Assembly (NCBI RefSeq): GCF_024832785.1
Contig: NZ_CP116615.1
Span: forward strand, 3,596,001-3,660,000
Length of the DNA: 64,000 nt
DNA from: Fontisphaera persica
GTDB lineage: Bacteria; Verrucomicrobiota; Verrucomicrobiia; Limisphaerales; Fontisphaeraceae
Direction of reading: 5' to 3'
Shown: positions 17,326 to 27,051 of the stretch, piece by piece
Layout: each line of letters opens with the position of its first letter
How positions within the stretch are numbered: position 1 is the stretch's first letter
Notes under the pieces: generated by a model
What the model was told of the DNA's origin: nothing
Databases searched by the model: none
What the model saw: the letters and a program-made list of their open reading frames with translations, nothing else
Program-made: the position numbers and the translations under genes

Positions 17326-19449
17326 ATGTCGCATCACACCTTGCATGCCGGCCTGCGAATAACCCTGCTCCTTGGCCTGGGGTTGGGCATCGTGTGCGGG
17401 ACGCTGGCCGCGCCCCTGGAGACTTCCTTGCCGCCAGAAATGCCGCCCGGCCTCCTGAGCCTGATGGGCGCCCTGCGGCAGAAAGCCGCCCCGCTGGAAC
17501 GCCAACTGGCCCAAGCCTTGCAAAAAGAGGACTTTGCTCAGGCCGAAAAACTCTGCCGCCAGCTTACCAATGATCTTCCCTACTACTCCCATGGTTTTTA
17601 CAACCTCGGCTGCCTCCGCTCCCGGGCCGGCCTGACCCATGAAGCCTTTGCCCTGCTGGAAGCCGCCGTGGAGCGCGGCTTCAACGATGCCCTCCACATT
17701 GAGCGCGACCCCGACTGGGAAAACCTCCGGCCCGACCCCCGCTTCAAGGCCATACTGGAGCGCGCCCGGCGCACCCGCCCCTTGATTGCGTGGTACCGGC
17801 CCACTCCGGCTGTGCCCTCCAACGGGGTGGCTTGGGTCAGCGATGCCAATACCGCCGCCGCTCAATCCGGCCTTTTCCGCGCCGAATTCAAACTCAACCC
17901 CGCCGCCGTCACCAACCTGCCCATCACCCAATGGAAACATGAAGCCGGCGATTTGCTCCGCCAATGGTGGGCCGCCGGCACTGCCGCCGGAAACGGCGGC
18001 GACCTCTACGACAACCGCGATGGCGACCATTCCAATCTGCCGCGTGAGTTGTTCCCCCAATTGACCTATGTCGAATACGCCCCCGAAGCCAAAGCCCTGG
18101 AATTGCACTGGGGCATTGCCGCCCACCTTATGCTCCAAGGAGGCGTGGTCATCGGCAATGCCTCCGTGGCCTCCGTCATGGGGCCTTTCTGGCGCAGCAT
18201 GACCCGCGCCGCCTACACCTCCCCCGGCCCCTTGAGCCTGCTGCCCGCCCAGTACTTTGCCAACCAAATCTACTTCTACCCCAGCCATCGCGATTACCAG
18301 CCGGGCCACAACGGCAAATTACCCGATGGCCGCGAAGGCGGGTATGGGGACGTTTTCCCCGCCAACACCCCCTACGTCATCACCTCACTAGGCTCCAGCG
18401 GGTCAGACCAGCCGTTTTTACAGGCGGTGGCCGCCACGCTGGCCGCCTTTCAGCCGGAAGTAAAACAAGGACTGACCACTCGCGGTCTCATCGCCCCCAC
18501 CATTCAGTATCTATTGCGCCGCAGTCTCAATAACGTGAACAGCCGTGAGGACTACCTTTCCGGCAAGGCCCATCCGCCGGTGTTTGACGCCAAACACCTG
18601 GACCCCAAACGCATGGTCACCCTGGCCCACGAGCTCCGGCCCGAGAGCCTGCCGCCGGTGGTCATCTTGCGCGTGGAAAAAGAAGACAAGCCCCTCCCCA
18701 ACCGCGACTTCTTTGAGCCGGTGGACAGCGAGGAATTATTCACCACTGTGGCCGCCATTGCCCGCGTCATGCGCTCCACCCAACTGCGCCGCGCCATGCT
18801 GGTCAATGCCTCCGGCAGCCGCGATGTCAGCCAGCGACCCCTGCGCTTCCACTGGGTGCTTTTGCAGGGCGACCCCCGCAAAGTCCGCCTGCGCACCTTC
18901 GACGCCCAGGGCAGCCGCGCCGAAATTCAAGTGGACTGGCACCCGCGCTTTCCCATCGCCGGCCCCCCGGGCATGGCCGCCAACCGGGTGGATGTTGGCG
19001 TCTTTGCCGATAACGGCGTGCATCTTTCCGCCCCCGCCTTCATCACCTGGTACTGTCCGGATAATCAGGAGCGCGTTTATGACGAACAGGGCCGCATCCG
19101 CTCCATTACCTACACCGGCGAATTTGAACCGGGCAACTATGCGGACCCCATGGTAGTGTCGGCGCGCTCGTGGCGGGATGAATACCATTATGACAATAGC
19201 GGGAAATTGACCGGTTGGACCCGCTGGCGCGGCGGCATTAGTGAGGACTTTAACGCTAACGGTGAGTTAATTATCAAAAAAGATGCCTCCGGACTGCCCT
19301 TGGAAACCCGCCGCGTGCGTTACACCTTGCGCCCTCGTCCCAACCTCCCCCCGGCCCTTGAACAGCAAATCCTGGACCCCGCCGCGCCCGCCACCCCCCT
19401 CACCAACACCACCAGCCGGCCGTTGCTCAATGCGCCGATTGCGCCGTAA
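17326..19449 (+). CDS. Large secreted protein of unknown function with N-terminal TPR-like segment
   Basis: The ATG at 17326 is chosen because it yields a signal peptide (MSHHTLHAGLRITLLLGLGL, cut near GTLAAPLE); the frame extends upstream without a credible start. Length 707 residues. Residues about 40-130 contain TPR-like helices (LERQLAQALQKEDFAQAEKL, YSHGFYNLGCLRSRAG). The large central part has no motif I recognise. Near the C-terminus are segments resembling YD/RHS text (YDEQGRIRSITYTGEFEPGN, YHYDNSGKLTGWTRW). The last 23 bp overlap the convergent phosphoesterase gene. Probably periplasmic or surface-exposed. Confidence 0.72.
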   Translation: MSHHTLHAGLRITLLLGLGLGIVCGTLAAPLETSLPPEMPPGLLSLMGALRQKAAPLERQLAQALQKEDFAQAEKLCRQLTNDLPYYSHGFYNLGCLRSRAGLTHEAFALLEAAVERGFNDALHIERDPDWENLRPDPRFKAILERARRTRPLIAWYRPTPAVPSNGVAWVSDANTAAAQSGLFRAEFKLNPAAVTNLPITQWKHEAGDLLRQWWAAGTAAGNGGDLYDNRDGDHSNLPRELFPQLTYVEYAPEAKALELHWGIAAHLMLQGGVVIGNASVASVMGPFWRSMTRAAYTSPGPLSLLPAQYFANQIYFYPSHRDYQPGHNGKLPDGREGGYGDVFPANTPYVITSLGSSGSDQPFLQAVAATLAAFQPEVKQGLTTRGLIAPTIQYLLRRSLNNVNSREDYLSGKAHPPVFDAKHLDPKRMVTLAHELRPESLPPVVILRVEKEDKPLPNRDFFEPVDSEELFTTVAAIARVMRSTQLRRAMLVNASGSRDVSQRPLRFHWVLLQGDPRKVRLRTFDAQGSRAEIQVDWHPRFPIAGPPGMAANRVDVGVFADNGVHLSAPAFITWYCPDNQERVYDEQGRIRSITYTGEFEPGNYADPMVVSARSWRDEYHYDNSGKLTGWTRWRGGISEDFNANGELIIKKDASGLPLETRRVRYTLRPRPNLPPALEQQILDPAAPATPLTNTTSRPLLNAPIAP

Positions 19450-20422
19450 GCCACGGCAGCCGATGCCGTTGAATCCGCAATGGCGCTTCCGCGCCGGGAT
19501 GGAGTTGCAGCGTTAAAAATCCACCATCCTTGAACAACTGCGTCCCCGCGATGGAAGGGCACAAGACCACGTTGAATGGCTGCCAGTCCTGGGCGCGACG
19601 CAGGGCGGAGCTTAACCGCCGGGGCACGTTGCCCAAGTGCCGCACTTCCGGCATTCCCGCCAGCCAGCCACTGGCCCGGAAGACCACCGGTGTGTGCAAA
19701 TGCCCAATGATGGTGTGCTCCACCTGATTCAATCGCGCCGCCACCGCCTGTTCTTCCAACAGAAACGGCAGCGCCGTCGGGTCATGGCAAAACAACAACA
19801 CCCGCTCGCCCGCCCGCAACCCTCGAAACGCGGCCCGAATGGCCTCCAAATGCTCCGCCCGCCACGCCTGCCATTGCGGCAATTCTTCCGCCAGCCCCTC
19901 CCGCCCATACACCGGCAAGGCTAGCAGCGTGGAAGTCACCCCCATCAACACATACCGCCCCAACCGCAGCTCCCAAAACGGCTTCAATCCCAAACCCTCA
20001 ACCGCCCGCCGAAAACTCTCCGCCCGCAGCCCGCCCAAATCCCCCCCCAGCCGGCGCTTGCCCAGCTCATGGTCGCCGATGGTCGCGGCAAACCGCTCGC
20101 CTGCATGTTGCCGCAACTGCGCCAGACATTGGGACGCGCTCTCAAACGCCCCCTCCTCCATCACCCCCAAAAAGGCGGAATCGCAGGAATAATCCCCGTT
20201 CACGATGAGCCAGTCCGCCGGCGGCGCCAGATGCAGGAATTGGCGCAACTGCACATAATGCGCGGTCAAATCGGCCATCCAGACCCAGCGGTAATACGCC
20301 CGCACATACCACCGCATCCACCAAGGCCGCAGCCCGCGGCTTTCGTAACCGCGGCGCCGCCTCTCGGTGGGTCCGGCGTAATGAAAATCACTCGCCACCA
20401 ATACTGTTAATGCCTCACCCAT
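19427..20422 (-). CDS. Calcineurin-like metallophosphoesterase
   Basis: 331 residues from the ATG at 20422, which has a GGTGAGG stretch just upstream; the longer frame from 20509 is Gly/Arg-rich and unlikely. The dimetal phosphoesterase motifs appear in order: VASDFHYAG (D-x-H), IVNGDYS (GD), TIGDHELG (replacing GNHE), LLFCHDP (H) and IIGHLHTPV (GHxH). No signal peptide, so cytoplasmic. Substrates of this superfamily range from nucleotides to UDP-diacylglucosamine and cannot be told from sequence. The 3' end overlaps the convergent gene by 23 bp. Confidence 0.85.
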   Translation of the reverse strand: MGEALTVLVASDFHYAGPTERRRRGYESRGLRPWWMRWYVRAYYRWVWMADLTAHYVQLRQFLHLAPPADWLIVNGDYSCDSAFLGVMEEGAFESASQCLAQLRQHAGERFAATIGDHELGKRRLGGDLGGLRAESFRRAVEGLGLKPFWELRLGRYVLMGVTSTLLALPVYGREGLAEELPQWQAWRAEHLEAIRAAFRGLRAGERVLLFCHDPTALPFLLEEQAVAARLNQVEHTIIGHLHTPVVFRASGWLAGMPEVRHLGNVPRRLSSALRRAQDWQPFNVVLCPSIAGTQLFKDGGFLTLQLHPGAEAPLRIQRHRLPWLTAQSAH

Positions 20423-20603
20423 GACCTCACCGCCGCAAACTTTCCCTGAACCGCGCCCCCTGCGGCAAGGCAATTCCATGCCACCGCCGGGTCCTTGGCC
20501 TCCCCGCACCCATCACGTCCCGCCCGCGGGTGTCCGTCCACCGCTCCGCCCCGGCAATTTGATTGCGTTGCCCGCCGTTTTTTGGCATGAACAGGCCGTA
20601 TTT

Positions 20604-22100
20604 ATGATGAAATCTCTGTTTGCGGCGATGGCTGCCGGGGCCGTGTGGCTGGCCGGCAGTGTGGCTTCCGCCAGCGCGGCGGAAACTTTCCTCGTGCAGG
20701 CGCATTTCGCCGGTGTGCAGGCCTTGCAAAAAATGGCGGCCGGCAGCCGCTTGCTGAAAGCGGAAGCCCTGCCCTCCGCCCGGCAATGGCAGGAGGACGT
20801 GGCAGCCAAGGTGGCCCTTCTGGGGCCGGAAATTTTCAATCTGGGCATCGCCACCAATGCCGCGCCTCAACTGCGCCCGTTGGTGAATGACTGGTGGCAA
20901 TACGGCGGGCTGCTGGAAATCAAGGGCGCGGCTGCCCAGCGGCAAACTTTGGTGGCCCTCCGCCTGCCGGCAGAACGGCGCGCCGCATGGAAACAAACCC
21001 TGGACGCCCTGCAGAAGGCTCCCGGCGCCAAACTGGCCTCCAGTGAGGAAGGCTCCTGGCTGGTGGCCGCCGGCGGACCGCAGGCCGCCGCCGCCGTGAA
21101 GCAATGCCTGGCCCAAATCAAAGCCGGCAAGGCCCCGGCTTTGTCGGCGGAAACCTGGTTGTACGCCCGGTTCAACGGCCAGGCCCTCGCCCCCGCCCTC
21201 GGCTTGCCGGTGGAGGCCGACTGGCCGGAGGTGGAGCTGGAGTTTTCCAGCAAAGGGGAGGATGTCCGCGTGCAGGGCACCTTGCAGTTTGCGCGCCCCG
21301 TGGCGTGGAAACCGGAGCCGTGGCGTGTCCCGCGGCCGCTTATTCGCGAGCCGCTGGTCAGTTTCACCGCCGCCAACGGCGTGGCCCCGTGGCTCAGCAA
21401 GACGCGCTGGTTCCAGGGCCTCGAACTAAAAAACGCGCCCAATCAGGTGTACGGCTGGAGCCAGTCCGGCATGCCGTTGCTGGTGCAGGCGGCGGCGCGG
21501 CTGGAGGACGCCACCAACACGGTGACGCGGCTGGCCAACAAACTGCCGCCGGTGGCTTACCAGATTATCGGCGGCAGCAAAGTGGGCGACTTTTTCTGGG
21601 TCAGCAACCGCGCGGAGCTCCTGTGGCAGGGCCTGCCGCTGATGTCCCCCCTCCTCAAGGCCACGCGCACGCCCGAAGGCGAGTTTGTCTGGGTGCAAAT
21701 GTTTCCCGCCCCCGCCACCAGCACCAACCCGCCGCCGGAGCTGTTTGCACAGGTGAGCAACCGGCCCAACCTGGTGTATTACAGTTGGGAAATCACCGAG
21801 CAGCGGCTGAACAGTTGGCGGCAATGGTTCCAATTGCTCCCCTTGTTCAGCCACGTCCGCCAGGTTCCGGCCAATTTGCCGGGGCAGACCTGGCTTCAGG
21901 CCGCCGCGCCGCTGTTGGGCAACACGGTCACCGAAATCACCTTTGTCTCGCCCCAAAAAATGAATTTCGTGCGGCGCGGGCCGGTGGGGCTGACCGGATT
22001 TGAATTGAACCTGCTGGCGCGGGCGCTGGACCTGTGGGGGCAGCCGCCTGATTTTGGCAAATTGCAAAAACCGCCCCCCAAGGCCCCGTCCGCCCAATAG
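20604..22100 (+). CDS. Secreted protein of unknown function, first gene of the pdxJ run
   Basis: The ATG at 20604 ([19 protein letters not shown]) gives a signal peptide cut near ASAAETF; the frame upstream of it is Pro/Arg-rich and non-coding in character. Length 498 residues, α/β in composition, with no motif I recognise. The stop is 4 bp before pdxJ, so the two are probably co-transcribed, although a role in vitamin B6 or lipid synthesis is not apparent. The C-terminus is Pro/Lys-rich ([12 protein letters not shown]). Confidence 0.7.
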   Translation: MMKSLFAAMAAGAVWLAGSVASASAAETFLVQAHFAGVQALQKMAAGSRLLKAEALPSARQWQEDVAAKVALLGPEIFNLGIATNAAPQLRPLVNDWWQYGGLLEIKGAAAQRQTLVALRLPAERRAAWKQTLDALQKAPGAKLASSEEGSWLVAAGGPQAAAAVKQCLAQIKAGKAPALSAETWLYARFNGQALAPALGLPVEADWPEVELEFSSKGEDVRVQGTLQFARPVAWKPEPWRVPRPLIREPLVSFTAANGVAPWLSKTRWFQGLELKNAPNQVYGWSQSGMPLLVQAAARLEDATNTVTRLANKLPPVAYQIIGGSKVGDFFWVSNRAELLWQGLPLMSPLLKATRTPEGEFVWVQMFPAPATSTNPPPELFAQVSNRPNLVYYSWEITEQRLNSWRQWFQLLPLFSHVRQVPANLPGQTWLQAAAPLLGNTVTEITFVSPQKMNFVRRGPVGLTGFELNLLARALDLWGQPPDFGKLQKPPPKAPSAQ

Positions 22101-22104
22101 TCTC

Positions 22105-22860
22105 ATGCTCAAACTCGGCGTTAACATTGACCACGTGGCCACCGTGCGCGAGGCCCGCTACCGGGGCTGCGGCCACGGCGAGCCCGACCCCGTGGAGGCC
22201 GCCCGCTTGTGCGAGCAGGCGGGGGCGCACGGCATCACCGCCCATTTGCGCGAAGACCGCCGCCACATCCAGGACCGGGACGTCTGGAAATTGCGCGAAA
22301 TCGTCACCACCCGCCTGAACCTGGAAATGGCCAACTCCCCGGAGATTATTGGCATCGCCCTGCGCCTCAAACCGGACATCGTCTGCATCGTCCCCGAGCG
22401 CCGCCAGGAAATCACCACCGAGGGCGGCCTGGACGTGGCGGGACAACGGGAGGCCATCCGCGAAACCCGCCAGCGCATGAACGAGGCCGGCATCGAGGTC
22501 AGCCTTTTTATTGCGCCGGACCCCGTCCAGGTGGAGGCCGCCGCCAGCACGGGAACACAATTCATTGAGCTGCACACCGGCGCCTTTGCCGAGGCCTGGC
22601 CCGACCCCGCGGCGCGCGCCGTGGAAGTCGAGCGCCTGCGCCAGGCTGCCGAGCTGGCCCACCAGGCCGGCCTGCGCGTCAACGCCGGCCACGGCATCCA
22701 CTACCAAAACCTGCGGGACCTGTACCGCGTCCCGCATCTGGTCGAGCTCAACATCGGCCACAGCATCATCAGCCGCGCCGTGATGGTCGGACTGCCGGCC
22801 GCCGTTCAGGAAATGCTGGCCCTCATGCGAGACTATCCGGCAGGAGGCGGGGCCGCATGA
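22105..22860 (+). CDS. pdxJ: Pyridoxine 5'-phosphate synthase
   Basis: 251 residues, close to the usual 240-250. PdxJ condenses 1-deoxyxylulose 5-phosphate with 3-amino-2-oxopropyl phosphate to pyridoxine 5'-phosphate in the DXP-dependent vitamin B6 route. Family motifs are present in order: [28 protein letters not shown] (catalytic His and phosphate-binding Arg), NLEMA (catalytic Glu), [21 protein letters not shown] and [17 protein letters not shown]. The ATG at 22105 is favoured since the protein starts MLKLGVNID as in homologues. Its stop overlaps the acpS start (ATGA). Confidence 0.97.
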   Translation: MLKLGVNIDHVATVREARYRGCGHGEPDPVEAARLCEQAGAHGITAHLREDRRHIQDRDVWKLREIVTTRLNLEMANSPEIIGIALRLKPDIVCIVPERRQEITTEGGLDVAGQREAIRETRQRMNEAGIEVSLFIAPDPVQVEAAASTGTQFIELHTGAFAEAWPDPAARAVEVERLRQAAELAHQAGLRVNAGHGIHYQNLRDLYRVPHLVELNIGHSIISRAVMVGLPAAVQEMLALMRDYPAGGGAA

Positions 22861-23234
22861 TTTTGGGCGTGGGCATAGACATCATTGAAGTCGCCCGCAT
22901 CGAGCAGTCCTACCAGCGCTTTGGCGAGCGTTTCCTCAACCGCATCCTGCGGCCGGCGGAAATCGAGTACTGCCTGAGCTTCAAACACCCCGGCCCGCAT
23001 CTGGCTGCGCGCTTTGCCGCCAAGGAGGCCGTCTCCAAGGCATTCGGCACCGGCATCGGCTCCCAATTGAGCTGGCACGCCATTGAAGTGCAACGCCGGC
23101 CTTCCGGCGAGCCGTTCATCACGCTCCACGAGGAGGGCCTGGTCCTGCTGGCCAGCCGCGGCGGGCGCCAGGTCCTGGTGAGCCTCACCCACACCACGCA
23201 ATACGCCGCCGCGGTGGCCCTGTTGGAAGCATGA
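22857..23234 (+). CDS. acpS: Holo-[acyl-carrier-protein] synthase
   Basis: 125 residues, the usual AcpS size. It transfers the 4'-phosphopantetheine arm from coenzyme A to apo-ACP, activating fatty-acid synthesis. The magnesium-binding Asp is in [15 protein letters not shown] and the second ligand Glu in [19 protein letters not shown]. The ending ([18 protein letters not shown]) fits the family. ATGA overlaps link it to pdxJ upstream and to the L,D-transpeptidase gene downstream; the pdxJ-acpS pairing is common in bacteria. Confidence 0.96.
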   Translation: MILGVGIDIIEVARIEQSYQRFGERFLNRILRPAEIEYCLSFKHPGPHLAARFAAKEAVSKAFGTGIGSQLSWHAIEVQRRPSGEPFITLHEEGLVLLASRGGRQVLVSLTHTTQYAAAVALLEA

Positions 23235-23809
23235 ACCCGCCCGCTTTATGCCGTCTGCCAGCCGCCTTCGAGCGGGCCTGTGAACGGCGCGGCGTGCTCC
23301 TCACGGAGTACGCGCTGGCCGTCAGCGTGCAGCGCCAGCGTCTGCGCCTTTTCGTGCGCCTGCCCTGGCGCCACAGCGCCGCACCGCGCCCGGCCGTGGC
23401 GCTGGTGCGGGAAATGCTCATCTCCACTTCGCGCTTTGGCGTGGGCCAGCAGGAAAACTCGCAGCAAACCCCGCTGGGCCTTCACCGTGTCGCCGCCAAA
23501 ATCGGCGGCGGCTGGCCGCCCGGCGCCGTGTTCAAGGCCCGCCAAATGTGCGGTTACACCTGGCAGGGACAACCCCAGGCGCGCATCGTGCATCGCATCC
23601 TCTGGCTGGCCGGCCTGGAGCCGGGCTTCAATCAAGGCGGCCGCGTGGACAGTTTCCGCCGCTACATCTACCTCCACGGTTTCAGCGACCCGCTGGCCCT
23701 GGGGCGCCCCGCCTCGCATGGATGCATCCACCTGGGCGCCGATGACCTGCTCCTGCTTTTTGACTTGCTGCCCGTCGGCACGCTGGTTTGGATAGGCAGG
23801 GATTGGTAA
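23231..23809 (+). CDS. L,D-transpeptidase (YkuD) domain protein
   Basis: 192 residues. The YkuD active site is clear: YIYLHGFSDPLALGRPASHG followed by CIHL, that is the conserved HG and SHGC(I/V)H motifs with the nucleophilic Cys. These enzymes cross-link peptidoglycan (3-3 bonds) or attach proteins to it. No signal peptide is visible on the 23231 start, which is unusual for an enzyme acting in the periplasm; export might use an unrecognised signal, or the target is a precursor. ATGA overlap with acpS indicates translational coupling. Confidence 0.88.
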   Translation: MNPPALCRLPAAFERACERRGVLLTEYALAVSVQRQRLRLFVRLPWRHSAAPRPAVALVREMLISTSRFGVGQQENSQQTPLGLHRVAAKIGGGWPPGAVFKARQMCGYTWQGQPQARIVHRILWLAGLEPGFNQGGRVDSFRRYIYLHGFSDPLALGRPASHGCIHLGADDLLLLFDLLPVGTLVWIGRDW

Positions 23810-23826
23810 CACAACCGGGTCAGCTC

Positions 23827-26800
23827 ATGAGCCATCGTTATATGCTTTTCGTCCGTCGTTGCCGCCTGAATGTGGTGACCGGAATGCTCCTTGCCCTCGG
23901 CGCCATGTCCCTGCCCGCCGCCGCGCCGGGGGAAATCTTGTGGACCTTTCCGGTGGGCGTGAAAATCCAATCCTCCGCCGCCCTGGGGCCGGACGGCACC
24001 CTCTATTTCGGCGCGGACAATGGCGCCCTGTACGCCCTGCGGCCGGACGGCCAGAAAAAATGGGAATTCCGCGCGGCCGGCGCCCTGGCCGCCACGCCCG
24101 TGGTGGGGCCCGAAGGCACCATTTACCTCGCCGGCACCGACCGCCTGATTTACGCGCTGCTGCCCGATGGCCGGGAGAAATGGCGCGTCATGCCCGGCAG
24201 CGGCTACGTCAGCTCGCCCGCCTTGGGGCCGCAGGGCATGTTGTATGCTGGTTCGGTGTTTGGCACCTTGTTTGCCATTGAACCCGCCGGCTTTCGCAAA
24301 TGGGAATTTCCCGCCAATGGCAACATCGTCTCCTCCCCCGCCATCAGCGCCGCGGGCGTCATCTATTTCGGGTCTTATGACACCAATTTCTACGCCGTCA
24401 ATCCGGACGGCTCGCGCCGCTGGTACGTGGACACCGGCGATAAAATTGGCTCCTCCCCGGCGATTGACGCGCAGGGCAATGTCTATTTTGGCAGCAACGA
24501 CCAATACCTCCACGCCGTCAGCCCCTTCGGCGAGCGGCTCTGGGAAGTCCGCACCGGCGGCCCGGTGCGCGGCTCGCCGGTGATTGCCACCAACGGCATC
24601 GTCATCTTCGGCTCCGATGACCGCAAACTGCGCGCCGTTTCTCAGGAGGCCCGTGTCTTGTGGGAGTTTGCCACCGAAGGCTGGATTCGCAGCACACCCG
24701 CCCTGGCCGCCGATGGCTCCATTTACTTTGGCTCCTATGATGGACGCTTTTACGCCCTGGACGCCCAGGGCCGCAAAAAATGGGCCATCACCACGCCCGA
24801 CGCCATCAGCACCTCGCCGCTCCTCACCACCAATGGCGTGCTCTATTTTGGCGGATGGGACGGGCGTTTCTACGCCGTGCAGGCCGATGCCGGCCTGGCA
24901 GCCACCCCCTGGCCGCTCTTCCGGGCCAACGTCCGGCGCACCGGCTCCCTGGCCCCGGAAGGCCGGCCCCCCGCCGTCGCGGCCACACTGCCGCCCCCGC
25001 CGCCCCCGCCCGAAGCAGAACCGGAAATCATCCTGCCGCCCGTCCGGCAGCCCACCTTCACCAATCGTGCCGCGCCGCCGCCCATTCGATTTACGGACAT
25101 CACCAGCACCCCGCGCGAGTTAATCCTCAGCAACCAAACCGTGGTGGTGAAGCCGCTGACTCCCCCACAGCGCCCGCCCGCCGAGCGCATCCGCAATGAC
25201 CGCACCCCGCCCAAAATCAACCTGCGCTCGCCCGAGCCGCGCGTGCGCCTCACCAACCCCCTGCTGGTCATCACCGGCACCGCGCGCGATAATGAAGGAC
25301 TCGCCCGCGTTGAATATCAACTGGACCAAAACGATTTGCAGGCCGCCGAAGGTCTGGGCGAGTGGACCATCCGCCAGCAAGTCACACCCGGCGCCCATCG
25401 CGTGCGCGTGCGCGCCGTGGACCTGGCCGGGCTGGTCTCCGACTGGGTGGAGGTGCAATGCGAATACGTCCTGGCCAGCCCCCTCCTGCTCCAAATCGTC
25501 GGCCAGGGCGAGGTCACGCCCAACCTCTCGCGGGACCTCCTTGAGATTGGCCGCACTTACACCCTCACCGCCAAACCCGAGCGCGGCTGGACCTTTGCCC
25601 GCTGGACCGGCGGCGTGAACTCCGAAAAAACCACGCTGGAATTTGTGATGCGCAGCAACCTCGTGCTCATCGCCAATTTCGTCCCCAAAACCACCGCCCC
25701 GAAAGAAGCCCCCGACGCGCCGCCGGCCGAGACCCCCGAACGCCCCAGCCTGGCCGTCACAGTGACTGTCTCCGGCGCGGGCACCGTCACGCCCGACACC
25801 CGCGGCCGCAAATACACCGCCGGCAAAACCCTCAGCCTGCAGGCCCGCGCCAATCCGGGACACCGCTTTGCCGGCTGGCGCGGCAGCGTGACCTCTTCCG
25901 ATGCCGAGCTGCATCTGCTGCTGCGCTCCAACATGACCTTGGAAGCGGTGTTTGAACCCGGCCCCTTTGTGGAGCGCCAGGGCGCCTATGCCGGCCTAGC
26001 CTGGGTCCCCTCCGCCGTCGGGCTCGACAACAGCGGACTGGCCCAATTCGAGGTGGACACCGAAGGACACTACCAGGGGCGCTTGTGGTGGAGCGGCCAG
26101 GCGCACGTGCTCCGCGGCCAATTCGATGCCGACGGCCGCGCCCGCCAGTTGCTGGCGCGCTCCGGCGAAACCACTCTGGCCTTTGAACTCAGCCTGACCT
26201 ACCAGATGCCCGGCGCCCCCCCGCAGGCGCTTCTGGGCTGGGTGCGCGATGGCGAATGGACTTCACCCCTCACCGCCCGCCGCGCCGCCCGCCGCCTGCC
26301 GGAAGGCCTCGCCGCCGGCGCTTACACCGCCGCCCTCGTCCCCCGTAATCTTCCCCCGCAAGTCCAGGGTGACGGCTGGCTTCTCCTGCGCCTTGCCCCG
26401 CCCCATCAGGTGACCCTCGCCGGACGGCTGCCGGACGGCACGCCCCTGGAAGCCAAAACCGTGCTCGGCGAGGATGGCCATTGTCCGGTGTATCTGCCAC
26501 TCTACGGCGGGCGCGGCGCCTTGCTGGGCTGGTGCCAGTGGGACCCCCAGAAAAACCCGCCGCTGACCGGCCAGCTCGCGTGGTTCAAGCCACCCTCGCC
26601 CAAAGACAAGCTGCTTCCCGCCGGCGCCGCCGGGCTGTTGATTGTTTGCGGCCAGCGCGCAGAGCCGTCGCGCCCGGGGCGTCCCGCGTGGACGGCCCCC
26701 CAGGCGGTGCTGGCCTTCACGGGCGGCCAACTACCCGAAACCTTGGGCAGTGTCCTGGAATGGGATGAACGCGGCCGCCCCCGCTTTGCCCTGGCTGCGT

Positions 26801-27051
26801 ACGAAAAAATGGAGTTTCGCCTGGACCCCGAACACGGCCTCTTTGAAGGCGCGTTCACCCATCCCACCACCCGCAAAAGCACGGTTTTCCAAGGCGTATG
26901 GCTCCCGCAAATGGGCTGGGGTTCAGGCTGTTTTGTGGACGGCGAAACCATTGGTCTGGTCAGCTTGACGCCCGCCACCAATGCGCTGCCGGCCGCCGCG
27001 GAGGCCGCTGCCGGTCAGGCGCCCGCGCCCAGCCGGCCCAGGAGCAAATAA
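23827..27051 (+). CDS. Secreted multidomain protein: eight-repeat PQQ-type propeller, Ig-like domain and two InlB B-type repeats
   Basis: 1074 residues from the ATG at 23827; a signal or anchor segment (LNVVTGMLLALGAMSLPAAA) follows. From about 35 to 360 there are eight repeats of 40 residues with the pattern 'SSPAL..DGxxYFGSxDxxxYAVxPDGxxxW' (for example GSSPAIDAQGNVYFGSNDQY), giving an eight-bladed propeller like BamB or quinoprotein dehydrogenases. After a Pro-rich linker comes an Ig-like segment (LVITGTARDNEGLARVEYQL) and two divergent InlB B-repeats (WTFARWTGGVNSEKTTLEF; HRFAGWRGSVTSSDAELHL). The C-terminal 300 residues are unassigned. No PQQ ligand set was identified, so binding or scaffolding is more likely than redox catalysis. 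It overlaps the convergent cyclase gene by 37 bp. Confidence 0.85.
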   Translation: MSHRYMLFVRRCRLNVVTGMLLALGAMSLPAAAPGEILWTFPVGVKIQSSAALGPDGTLYFGADNGALYALRPDGQKKWEFRAAGALAATPVVGPEGTIYLAGTDRLIYALLPDGREKWRVMPGSGYVSSPALGPQGMLYAGSVFGTLFAIEPAGFRKWEFPANGNIVSSPAISAAGVIYFGSYDTNFYAVNPDGSRRWYVDTGDKIGSSPAIDAQGNVYFGSNDQYLHAVSPFGERLWEVRTGGPVRGSPVIATNGIVIFGSDDRKLRAVSQEARVLWEFATEGWIRSTPALAADGSIYFGSYDGRFYALDAQGRKKWAITTPDAISTSPLLTTNGVLYFGGWDGRFYAVQADAGLAATPWPLFRANVRRTGSLAPEGRPPAVAATLPPPPPPPEAEPEIILPPVRQPTFTNRAAPPPIRFTDITSTPRELILSNQTVVVKPLTPPQRPPAERIRNDRTPPKINLRSPEPRVRLTNPLLVITGTARDNEGLARVEYQLDQNDLQAAEGLGEWTIRQQVTPGAHRVRVRAVDLAGLVSDWVEVQCEYVLASPLLLQIVGQGEVTPNLSRDLLEIGRTYTLTAKPERGWTFARWTGGVNSEKTTLEFVMRSNLVLIANFVPKTTAPKEAPDAPPAETPERPSLAVTVTVSGAGTVTPDTRGRKYTAGKTLSLQARANPGHRFAGWRGSVTSSDAELHLLLRSNMTLEAVFEPGPFVERQGAYAGLAWVPSAVGLDNSGLAQFEVDTEGHYQGRLWWSGQAHVLRGQFDADGRARQLLARSGETTLAFELSLTYQMPGAPPQALLGWVRDGEWTSPLTARRAARRLPEGLAAGAYTAALVPRNLPPQVQGDGWLLLRLAPPHQVTLAGRLPDGTPLEAKTVLGEDGHCPVYLPLYGGRGALLGWCQWDPQKNPPLTGQLAWFKPPSPKDKLLPAGAAGLLIVCGQRAEPSRPGRPAWTAPQAVLAFTGGQLPETLGSVLEWDERGRPRFALAAYEKMEFRLDPEHGLFEGAFTHPTTRKSTVFQGVWLPQMGWGSGCFVDGETIGLVSLTPATNALPAAAEAAAGQAPAPSRPRSK

